From NCBI GenBank assembly GCA_008080615.1, contig VIKJ01000108.1, positions 1 to 8,662 on the forward strand: a DNA stretch of 8,662 nucleotides. Direction: 5' to 3'. Source of the DNA: Chitinophagaceae bacterium. Lineage in GTDB: Bacteria; Bacteroidota; Bacteroidia; Chitinophagales; Chitinophagaceae. Each line of letters starts with the position of its first letter. Position 1 is the stretch's first letter. Shown piece after piece: positions 1 to 7,006 of the stretch. Both the position numbers and the translations under genes were made by a program. Below the pieces are notes generated by a model that had not been told where the DNA came from, did not search any database, and saw only the letters and a program-made list of their open reading frames with translations.

Positions 1-10
1 CGGCAATTCT

Positions 11-1654
11 TCAGGATTGATAATCGGCTCTTATTTTTTTCTTATCTATTTTACCTACACTTGTTTTAGGAATTGTTGCAACAAAATCAATTGATTGAGG
101 AATGGTCCACTTACTAATGGTTCCATTCTCTACATATTGTTGCAAATAATCTTGAACAGCTGCTGTTGTAGTAGTTCTATCTGTTTTTAGCACAACCAAT
201 GCATGTGGCCTTTCTGTCCATTTGGCATCAGGTATTCCAACAACTGCAACTTCTGCAACTGGCTCAAATTTTCCAATCAGGTTTTCTAATTCCAATGATG
301 AAATCCATTCACCACCTGTTTTAATCACATCTTTTATTCTGTCGCTAATTTTTAACACATTGCGTTCATCCATTGAACCTACATCTCCTGTATGCAAATA
401 GCCCCCTTCCCATAGCGTTTCGGCTTTTTCGGGTTCACGTAAATAACCTTGTGTAAGCCAAGGGGTTCTTACAACAATTTCGCCAACTGTGTTTCCATTT
501 TGTGGCAGGGCTTTGCCCATTTCATCTACTATAATCATTTCTACCAATGGAATAGGAACACCAGCTTTTGTTCTGATAGCTACTTGTTCATCTATACTAT
601 AATCAGTTGCAGTATTTAAATAAGTTACCGATAAAATAGGACAGGTTTCAGACATTCCATATCCAGTGATTACATCAATACCTAAATCTAGTGCGGCTTT
701 TGCTAAAGAGCTTGGCAATGCGGCTCCGCCTATTACTACTTTCCAATTAGATAAATCAATCGATTGTACAATTGGGCTACTCACCAACATTTGCAATATG
801 GTAGGCACACAATGAGAGAAAGTAACTTTTTCTTTTAACAATAATTTCAGCAACATTTCAGGTTCATATCTTCCGGGATAAATTTGCTTAACTCCAAGCA
901 TGGTAGCTAAATAAGGCACTCCCCATGCATGCACATGAAACATGGGCGTAATAGGCATATATACATCATTCGATCTAAACCTACATGTACTATCATAAGC
1001 ACCAAATGCAGCCGCTGAGCCCAATGTGTGTAATACCAATTGACGATGAGAAAAATAAACTCCTTTAGGATTACCTGTAGTGCCGGTAGTATAAAAAGTA
1101 GTTGCTACTGCGTTTTCATCAAAATCTGGGAATGCGTAAGCATCGCTTGCTATACTTAATAATTGTTCATACTCACCAAAAATCTCAAGCGATGAACTGG
1201 GAATCGTACCGTCATCTGTTAGTACAATATATTTTTTTACGGTGGTGATTTTATCAGCAATCCCTTCTAACAAAGGTAAAAAATCGCGATGCACTAAAAT
1301 AACTTCATCCTCAGCATGATTGATGGTATATAATACTTGTTCGGGCGAAAGTCTATAATTAATGGTATGCAAAACTGCTCCAATCATTGGGACCGAAAAA
1401 AAACATTCCAAATATCGATTACTATCATAATCAATTACAGCCACTGTATTACCTTGTTCTATTCCAATAGTACTTAACGCATTGGCCAATCTACAAATGC
1501 GCTTATTGAGTTCTATGTAATTAAATCTGGTAAGATCTCTATATACAATTTCTCTTTCTGGCTCATACTTTAAAGATTGAGCTAAAATAGATTTCACCAA
1601 TAAAGGAAAATCAAATGCAGAAGGTGTTTTGGGAAGGATCTTTACTTGACTCAT
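11..1654 (-). CDS. Fatty-acid-CoA ligase (acyl-CoA synthetase, ANL superfamily)
   Basis: This 547-residue adenylate-forming enzyme is predicted to activate a medium- or long-chain carboxylic acid to its acyl-CoA via an acyl-AMP intermediate, in the cytoplasm or at the membrane face. The phosphate-binding loop YTTGTTGNPKG is at residues 188-198, the GYGMSET motif at 331-337, and HTGD at 421-424. The hinge and C-domain stretch begins at SDRIKD (about 437) and includes GGEWISSLELE (448-458). The catalytic lysine is K535 in PKTSVGK. The GGEWISS sequence and length match the AlkK / Thermus long-chain acyl-CoA synthetase branch rather than acetyl-CoA synthetase. The ATG start gives a normal N-terminus and lies 18 bases after the hydrolase stop, so it is probably the third gene of the acs operon. 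The stop is TGA. Chain length is inferred from family resemblance only. Confidence 0.93.
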   Translation of the reverse strand: MSQVKILPKTPSAFDFPLLVKSILAQSLKYEPEREIVYRDLTRFNYIELNKRICRLANALSTIGIEQGNTVAVIDYDSNRYLECFFSVPMIGAVLHTINYRLSPEQVLYTINHAEDEVILVHRDFLPLLEGIADKITTVKKYIVLTDDGTIPSSSLEIFGEYEQLLSIASDAYAFPDFDENAVATTFYTTGTTGNPKGVYFSHRQLVLHTLGSAAAFGAYDSTCRFRSNDVYMPITPMFHVHAWGVPYLATMLGVKQIYPGRYEPEMLLKLLLKEKVTFSHCVPTILQMLVSSPIVQSIDLSNWKVVIGGAALPSSLAKAALDLGIDVITGYGMSETCPILSVTYLNTATDYSIDEQVAIRTKAGVPIPLVEMIIVDEMGKALPQNGNTVGEIVVRTPWLTQGYLREPEKAETLWEGGYLHTGDVGSMDERNVLKISDRIKDVIKTGGEWISSLELENLIGKFEPVAEVAVVGIPDAKWTERPHALVVLKTDRTTTTAAVQDYLQQYVENGTISKWTIPQSIDFVATIPKTSVGKIDKKKIRADYQS

Positions 1655-1672
1655 TGTTGTAAGTATAAATGT

Positions 1673-2617
1673 TTACTGAGTAATGGCAGAATCAATCTTT
1701 ACTTTATTATTTCCAAAAAAATTGCGAATTAATTCCGTATAAACTTTAGGCTGATTTAAGTATGGGAAATGTCCTGTATTATGAAAAGTAAAATGTGCTG
1801 CTTTGGGATATACCTGAGGCATGAGCGGAATGAGTGGAGCAGGAACCACATTATCATTATCTGTATCAATAATTAATATAGGTATTTGATTTACCAACGT
1901 ATCTGCAACTTTAAAAGAATCTATCACACATTTAGCACGAGCAAGAAATTGTTGTTTACTCATTAACCCATAATTCTGTTCTAATAAAAACGCTCGGGTG
2001 AGTTGAGAATTACCAGATGCAGGAACTACATTTTTTTCAATATTACCTCTAAAAGTTCTTAAGACCATCCACTCGGGCAATAATGGAACCAATATCATCA
2101 AATTTTTATACTGGCTTTTAATGAGATTGTTGGGAGGAAAAGTATTACCGTAAATGGCTTTCTCTATTTTATCTGGATAATTGGCAACAAGGTATTGCGT
2201 AAAAAATCCACCAAGTGAAGAGCCTACCACATTTATTTTTTCTATTTTTTCGGCAGATAAAATTTGCATTACCGCATTGGCCATTTCACTTAATCCAGAA
2301 ACAGCAGGATACGTAACTGAAATGATTTTGTACTCATTCTTTAGGGATTCGATTTGTTGAAACCAAATATCATATGCCCCACTCATACCATGTAAAAAGA
2401 GTATTGTCTTTGCCCCTTTTCCTGTAGAAAGGTATGTCCATTCTGTTCCATTAACCAACAATGTCTTTATTGGAATCTTTCTAAACTGCTTTAGTGAATT
2501 GGCTATAGCTTTATCCCCTCCATATAATTCATCAAAATGTTTTACAGGATTGGGAATCATGTAAAAAACTATAACACTAATAAATAAGACTATTAAAATC
2601 CAATATCGTTTTTTCAT
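1673..2617 (-). CDS. Membrane-anchored alpha/beta hydrolase
   Basis: This 314-residue protein has an alpha/beta hydrolase fold. The N-terminus carries two lysines and an arginine followed by a hydrophobic segment (about residues 5-21), which looks like an uncleaved signal anchor placing the catalytic domain outside the cytoplasmic membrane. FLHGM (74-78) is the oxyanion-hole region. The nucleophile elbow GSSLG (132-136) puts the nucleophile at S134. The acid is probably D255 in the segment before VVP, and the base is H283 in TGHFPYLNQP. The triad is therefore complete. The substrate cannot be read from sequence; an esterase or lipase-like role is plausible because the gene sits between two acyl-CoA-forming ligases, 12 bases after acs and 18 bases before the fatty-acid ligase. 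A role as a lactonase, haloalkane-type enzyme or peptidase is not excluded. Confidence 0.9.
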   Translation of the reverse strand: MKKRYWILIVLFISVIVFYMIPNPVKHFDELYGGDKAIANSLKQFRKIPIKTLLVNGTEWTYLSTGKGAKTILFLHGMSGAYDIWFQQIESLKNEYKIISVTYPAVSGLSEMANAVMQILSAEKIEKINVVGSSLGGFFTQYLVANYPDKIEKAIYGNTFPPNNLIKSQYKNLMILVPLLPEWMVLRTFRGNIEKNVVPASGNSQLTRAFLLEQNYGLMSKQQFLARAKCVIDSFKVADTLVNQIPILIIDTDNDNVVPAPLIPLMPQVYPKAAHFTFHNTGHFPYLNQPKVYTELIRNFFGNNKVKIDSAITQ

Positions 2618-2629
2618 TTTGCTGATAGA

Positions 2630-4576
2630 TTAAATTTTTCCTCGCAAAATTTCCTCCACCACACCAGGATCTAATAATGTAGAAATATCTCCTAAATTTT
2701 CTGTTTCACCTTCTGCAATTTTTCTCAGAATCCGGCGCATTATTTTGCCGCTTCTTGTTTTGGGCAATCCAGAAACAAATTGAATTTTATCGGGCTTAGC
2801 AATGGCTCCAATCATTCTGGTTACAGTTTGTAAAATATCTTTCCTAACCAAATCACCCGAGCCATGTGTGTTTTGTGCATGCGATCCCTGGTAAATGATA
2901 TAAGCATAAATGCCCTGCCCTTTTACATCATGCGGATATCCTACTACAGCGCTCTCCACCACGCCTGCATGCATATTGATGGCGTTCTCTACTTCTGCAG
3001 TGCCAATTCTATGCCCACTTACATTTAATACATCATCTACCCTACCCGTAATACGATAATTACCATCCTTATCTCTTAATGCACCATCTCCTGTAAAATA
3101 CAAATTATCGTAAGTGGCAAAATAATTGGTTCTACAACGCTCATGATCTCCCCAAGTAGTTCTTAATATGCCAGGCCATGGAGCTCTGATACATAAATTT
3201 CCTGATACGGTTTGTCCGGGCTCCCCAATTACTTCCTTTCCATGCTCATCTACCAATAACATTTGTACACCTGGCATGGGTAAGGTTGCCCAACTAGGTT
3301 TAGATGGGGTAACACCTGCCAGATTACTAATTAAACAGGCACCTGTTTCTGTTTGCCACCAGGTATCTACAATAGGACATTTTTTCTTGCCTACATTTTC
3401 ATCGTACCAATGCCAAGCTTCTTCATTAATGGGCTCTCCTACTGTACCCAATACTTTCAAAGAAGAAAGATCTTTTCCTTGTAATGGCCCTAATCCAAAG
3501 CCCATTAAACTTCTGATAGCAGTTGGTGCAGTATATAAAATATTCACTTTGAATTTATCTACAATATCCCAAAACCTACCTGCATCAGGATAAGTAGGAA
3601 CTCCTTCGAACATTAAGGTTGTAGCGCCTGCACTTAAAGGACCATACAGAATATAACTATGCCCAGTGATCCAACCTATATCAGCAGTGCAAAAATGAAT
3701 TTGACCGGGCTGATATTGAAACACATTTACAAAAGTATAATTAGCATATATCATATACCCACCACAGGTATGCACTACTCCCTTTGGCTTTCCAGTGCTT
3801 CCACTGGTATATAAAATAAACAATGGATCTTCTGCATCCATTTCTTCTGCTTCTATAAAAGTGATTCCACTATCTTCTATATGTTGCACTTCATCTTCCC
3901 ACCATACATCTCTTCCTTTAATCATAGAAACAGCTGTTCTAGTTCTGGTTGCAACAATTACTTTTTTAATGGTTTTGTTACCTATCAATGCATCATCTAT
4001 CACACTTTTTAAAGGAATATCTTTTGCACCTCTATAAGCGCCATCGCAAGTAATGATGAATGTTGCTTGTGCATCTTCCAATCTATCTGCAATACTTTGT
4101 GCAGAGAATCCACCAAAGATTACACTATGCACCGCTCCTATTCTGGCACAAGCCAATACAGCAATAGCCAACCTAGGAAGCATGCCCATATAAATACATA
4201 CACGATCGCCTTTTAGCACGCCGTTGTTTTTTAATACATGGGCAAACTGACAAACTTTTTCATGCAATTTTTTATACGTTAAAATGCGGCTAGGATAATC
4301 TGGATCATTGGCTTCCCAAATTAAAGCAGGCTGATTGCCTCTTTCGGCCAAATGCCTATCTAAACAGTTTTCGGTGATATTCATTTTAGCACCTTTGAAC
4401 CATTCCACTTTGGGTTCTTTAAAATTCCAATTCAACACATCTGCTTTAGAATTCCATTTTTTCTTCCAAGTAAAATGATTGGCAATCTCTTCCCAAAAAC
4501 CGGCAGGGTCTTCAATACTTTTTTGATAAGCTATTTTATATTCTTCTAAACTCTTAATTTGATAAGGATAACTCAT
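2630..4576 (-). CDS. acs: Acetyl-CoA synthetase (acetate-CoA ligase)
   Basis: This 648-residue enzyme converts acetate, ATP and CoA to acetyl-CoA, AMP and pyrophosphate, and serves in acetate scavenging. The length is typical for Acs. The N-terminal acetyl-CoA synthetase region covers about residues 1-65. The phosphate loop TSGSTGKPKG is at 257-266. The motif DTWWQTETG is at 404-412, where W407 should correspond to the Salmonella Acs tryptophan (W414) that limits the pocket to acetate-sized substrates. TGD is at 495-497, and the hinge motif GRVDDVLNVSGHRIGTAEVE ends at 530. The catalytic lysine K611 is in PKTRSGKIMRR, the conserved site that Pat-type acetyltransferases modify in other bacteria; whether that control exists here is unknown. 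It is the first gene of a leftward operon and is divergent from a transporter. The start encodes MSYPYQIKSL, a usual Acs beginning. Confidence 0.97.
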   Translation of the reverse strand: MSYPYQIKSLEEYKIAYQKSIEDPAGFWEEIANHFTWKKKWNSKADVLNWNFKEPKVEWFKGAKMNITENCLDRHLAERGNQPALIWEANDPDYPSRILTYKKLHEKVCQFAHVLKNNGVLKGDRVCIYMGMLPRLAIAVLACARIGAVHSVIFGGFSAQSIADRLEDAQATFIITCDGAYRGAKDIPLKSVIDDALIGNKTIKKVIVATRTRTAVSMIKGRDVWWEDEVQHIEDSGITFIEAEEMDAEDPLFILYTSGSTGKPKGVVHTCGGYMIYANYTFVNVFQYQPGQIHFCTADIGWITGHSYILYGPLSAGATTLMFEGVPTYPDAGRFWDIVDKFKVNILYTAPTAIRSLMGFGLGPLQGKDLSSLKVLGTVGEPINEEAWHWYDENVGKKKCPIVDTWWQTETGACLISNLAGVTPSKPSWATLPMPGVQMLLVDEHGKEVIGEPGQTVSGNLCIRAPWPGILRTTWGDHERCRTNYFATYDNLYFTGDGALRDKDGNYRITGRVDDVLNVSGHRIGTAEVENAINMHAGVVESAVVGYPHDVKGQGIYAYIIYQGSHAQNTHGSGDLVRKDILQTVTRMIGAIAKPDKIQFVSGLPKTRSGKIMRRILRKIAEGETENLGDISTLLDPGVVEEILRGKI

Positions 4577-4655
4577 GGCAAATATTTAAAGTATAAATAT
4601 ACGGCATTACTTGCTTGGCAATATGCTTCTATTATCGTAAGTTGATAGCTCATTT
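4577..4655. promoter_or_regulatory. Divergent acs / MHS-transporter intergenic region
   Basis: This 79-base AT-rich gap must carry start signals for both the leftward acs operon and the rightward transporter gene. On the plus strand, TTGG at 4615-4618 and TAAGTTG at 4638-4644 are 19 bases apart and loosely resemble the Bacteroidota -33/-7 elements (TTTG and TAnnTTTG). On the minus strand no good match is seen. An inverted repeat, ATATTTA (4582-4588) and TAAATAT (4594-4600), lies just upstream of the acs start; being pure A/T it could be chance. The role follows from gene orientation; the exact boxes are weak. Confidence 0.4.
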
Positions 4656-5907
4656 ATGCCAATGAATAATAGTAAAACACTAAGAAGGGTAATTGCTGCA
4701 TCTTCCATGGGAACACTGATAGAGTGGTACGATTTCTATATTTTCGGAAGCCTGGCAACGGTGGATTTATTGTGCGTCCATTTGGGGCGTTGTTTTTTGG
4801 AAGACTAGGAGACTTGATTGGAAGAAAACATACTTTTTTGCTTACCCTCGTTATCATGGGTGGCTCTACTTTTGCCATCGGCTTGATACCCAACTTTGAT
4901 AGTATTGGTTATGCAGCACCCATATTGGTGTTAATACTAAGGCTCTTGCAAGGATTGGCGCTAGGAGGCGAATATGGAGGGGCTGCAACTTATGTTGCTG
5001 AACATGCGCCCGAACATAAGCGAGGGTATTACACTTCATGGATTCAAACTACTGCCACATTGGGTTTATTTGTTTCACTAGGGGTGATTTTATTAACCAG
5101 ACATTCCTTAGATGCAGATGCCGCAAAATCCATTGCCAAGTTTAATGATTGGGGCTGGAGAATCCCCTTTGTTGTTTCCATTTTTTTAGTAGGCTTGAGT
5201 ATTTATATACGCTTGAAGATGAAAGAATCTCCTTTGTTTACCGAATTAAAGGCATCGGGAAAAACATCGGTAAATCCTATTAAAGAAAGCTTTGGTCATA
5301 AAACCAATTTAAAAATGGTTTTATTGGCATTGTTTGGTGCCACAATGGGCCAAGGAGTTGTATGGTATACCGGACAATTTTATGCGCAATCTTTTATTGA
5401 AAATGTTTGTAAAATAGATTTTGATCAATCCAGAACCATTTTAATTTGGGCTATTTTATTTGGCACCCCATTCTTTGTTTTATTTGGAAGCTGGAGCGAT
5501 AAAGTAGGGCGAAAATGGATCATGCTTTCGGGTATGTTCTTGGCTATTTGCACGTACCATTTTTTATTCAATGGATTATTACAAATCTTGCAGGTTTAGC
5601 TTATTGGAAAATGGTGGGTATTGTTTTTATCATGATTGTTTATGTAACCATGGTGTACGGGCCCATCGCGGCATTTTTAGTAGAACTATTCCCCACAAAA
5701 ATCAGGTACACATCCATGTCTTTGCCATATCATATTGGTAATGGGGTGTTTGGTGGATTAACGCCGTTTATTGCTACACTTCTTACTACCATTTATACCA
5801 ATGATAAATTGGCAGGGCTCATGTATCCCATTATCGTTGCCGCTTTGTGTTTAGTAATTGGTACTTTATACATTCAAAACAAAATTGATCCTCCTATTGA
5901 AGCCTAG
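4656..5907 (+). pseudogene. Broken MFS transporter, metabolite:H+ symporter (MHS/ProP-like) family
   Basis: The gene is read in three pieces. Piece 1 starts at ATG 4656 (or 4662), encodes the MHS N-terminus with GTLIEWYDFYIFGSLAT, and then meets TAG at 4806-4808. Piece 2 picks up near 4750 in another frame with GGFIVRPFGALFFGRLGD, continues through RLLQGLALGGEYGGA and the second motif SDKVGRKWIML, and stops at 5597-5599. Piece 3 resumes near 5580 in the third frame and holds YGPIAAFLVELFPTKIRYTS and HIGNGVFGGLTPF before the TAG at 5905-5907. Both breaks shift the frame in the sense of a loss of 3n+1 bases. At the first, about 24 codons normally present between the GSLAT-type and GFIVRPFGA-type motifs are missing, so membrane segment 2 is damaged. 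Intact MHS proteins import carboxylates or osmolytes with protons; acs next door suggests a short carboxylate. No other stops occur, so the damage is recent or an assembly artefact. Confidence 0.85.
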
Positions 5908-5926
5908 TACTTTTTAAAATCATTTT

Positions 5927-6145
5927 ATGAATCAACTAAAAAAATATGCTGGAATTATTTGGATATTGATGGGGCCGATTGCCATGTATTATCTTATTCA
6001 AACTGCAGCATCTCAAATCATCTCAAAACCAGGCATCGACACCAAAATTCAGTGGATGGTTTTTGGGGTTGTTTTTTTACCCATTGCTATTGGTTTAATG
6101 ATTTTTGGCTACTATGCATTAAAAGGAGAATACGACAAGGTTTAA
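5927..6145 (+). CDS. Small two-helix membrane protein (possibly DUF6814-like)
   Basis: This 72-residue protein has a short basic N-terminus (MNQLKKY), a first hydrophobic segment at about residues 8-26, a polar loop of about 15 residues containing KPGIDTK, and a second segment at about 42-63 ending in FGYYALKGEYDKV. It has no catalytic motif. It recalls a small Bacteroidota family of unknown function that I associate from memory with DUF6814; this was not checked. It begins 19 bases after the transporter stop and is therefore probably co-transcribed with it, which suggests an accessory or stabilising subunit of that transporter. That role is inference from position. The frame is intact although the transporter is broken. 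An overlapping out-of-frame reading from 5959 looks like a shadow. Confidence 0.82.
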   Translation: MNQLKKYAGIIWILMGPIAMYYLIQTAASQIISKPGIDTKIQWMVFGVVFLPIAIGLMIFGYYALKGEYDKV

Positions 6146-6172
6146 TTAACAATTTACAGCCTAGAATTTGGC

Positions 6173-6180
6173 TATTTTTG
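6173..6180 (+). promoter_or_regulatory. Possible Bacteroidota -7 element before the ABC ATPase
   Basis: TATTTTTG fits the TAnnTTTG consensus exactly and ends 15 bases before the ATPase start codon. A transcript beginning here would have a leader of only about 10 bases. No convincing TTTG -33 box was found at the usual distance upstream, so the call rests on one short element in AT-rich sequence. Confidence 0.3.
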
Positions 6181-6195
6181 AACTAAAGCGCAACT

Positions 6196-6915
6196 ATGTT
6201 TATTGAGGTTGAAGGTTTGGTAAAATTATATGGTGCTCAAAAAGCCGTGAACGATATTTCTTTTAGCATTGGTAAAGGAGAGATTGTTGGTTTCCTAGGC
6301 CCCAATGGTGCGGGCAAGAGTACCACCATGAAAATGATCACGGGCTATTTGCAACCAACCGAGGGCTCCATTAAAGTTTACGGAGAATCAATAATTGCCA
6401 AGCCCATTCTTTGCAAACAAAAATTGGGTTATTTATCCGAAGCCAATCCTTTGTATACCGATATGTATGTGAAAGAATACCTGCATTTTATTGAAGGCAT
6501 TCATCAAACCAATAACGACGCCAGTAAATTAATTGCTGTTCCCGATTTGATTGAAATGGTGGGCCTGGGAATAGAACAACATAAAAAAATTCATCAACTT
6601 TCTAAGGGCTATAAACAAAGAGTAGGTTTGGCAGCCGCTTTAATGCATCAACCCGAAGTGTTGATTTTAGATGAACCCACTAGCGGCTTAGACCCCAATC
6701 AAATTATAGAAATTCGCAACCTCATAAAAGCACAGGGAATCAATAAAAGCATCTTGTTTTCGAGCCATATTTTACAGGAAGTAGAAGCCATTTGCAATAG
6801 GGTAATCATTATACATCAGGGAAAAATTGTGGCAGATGAGACATTGGAACAATTAAAGGCAAATCAAAGCCTAGAACAGGTTTTCAGAAGCTTAACAGGG
6901 GCTGTTAGTGTATAA
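6196..6915 (+). CDS. ABC transporter ATP-binding protein, GldA-like
   Basis: This 239-residue protein is a complete ABC ATPase. Walker A GPNGAGKST is at residues 35-43. The Q-loop position carries YLSEANPLY (79-87), with glutamate in place of glutamine as in GldA/DrrA-type proteins. The signature LSKGYKQRV is at 135-143, Walker B VLILDEP at 155-161, the D-loop SGLD at 163-166 and the H-loop histidine at H191. The sequence style (GEIVGFLGPNGAGKST, LSKGYKQRVGLA, HILQEVEAICNRVIII) is closest to GldA, the ATPase partnered with GldF/GldG in gliding Bacteroidota. GldA proteins are usually near 300 residues; here the core runs straight into the terminal SLEQVFRSLTG motif. No permease gene is nearby, so partner and substrate are unknown. 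It could equally be a general ABC-2 exporter ATPase. It is separated by 50 bases from the small membrane protein gene and 91 from eno. Confidence 0.9.
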   Translation: MFIEVEGLVKLYGAQKAVNDISFSIGKGEIVGFLGPNGAGKSTTMKMITGYLQPTEGSIKVYGESIIAKPILCKQKLGYLSEANPLYTDMYVKEYLHFIEGIHQTNNDASKLIAVPDLIEMVGLGIEQHKKIHQLSKGYKQRVGLAAALMHQPEVLILDEPTSGLDPNQIIEIRNLIKAQGINKSILFSSHILQEVEAICNRVIIIHQGKIVADETLEQLKANQSLEQVFRSLTGAVSV

Positions 6916-7006
6916 ACTACATATTACGTATCTTAGTGCGCCAAATGAGACTAGCACACTCGTTTAATTATATAGAAATATCTTTTTAATCAATAAACAA
7001 CACAAA

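Noticed and set aside
3168..4037. Two open frames on the plus strand (3168-3593 and 3795-4037) opposite acs
   Set aside because: They lie wholly antisense to a clear acetyl-CoA synthetase gene, have no recognisable motif, and read like reverse-frame shadows.
4654..4893. Minus-strand open frame opposite the 5' part of the transporter
   Set aside because: It is antisense to conserved transporter coding sequence and its product has no domain-like features.
4724..5599. Treating 4724-5599 as an independent gene with a GTG start
   Set aside because: Its first residues are out-of-frame transporter codons, and the true MHS N-terminus with EWYDFY is in the neighbouring frame just upstream. It is a fragment, not a gene.
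4656..5907. Programmed ribosomal frameshifting to express the transporter
   Set aside because: No slippery heptamer with a downstream structure was seen, and the first break also lacks about 24 codons of conserved sequence, which frameshifting cannot restore.
5959..6186. Open frame overlapping the 72-residue membrane protein
   Set aside because: Its translation is rich in Cys, Trp and His with no membrane or domain pattern, while the other frame gives a coherent two-helix protein.
6916..7006. Possible hairpin (AGTGCG with CACACT) between the ABC ATPase and eno
   Set aside because: The arms pair imperfectly, the loop is long, and no T-run follows, so it is not a credible terminator.
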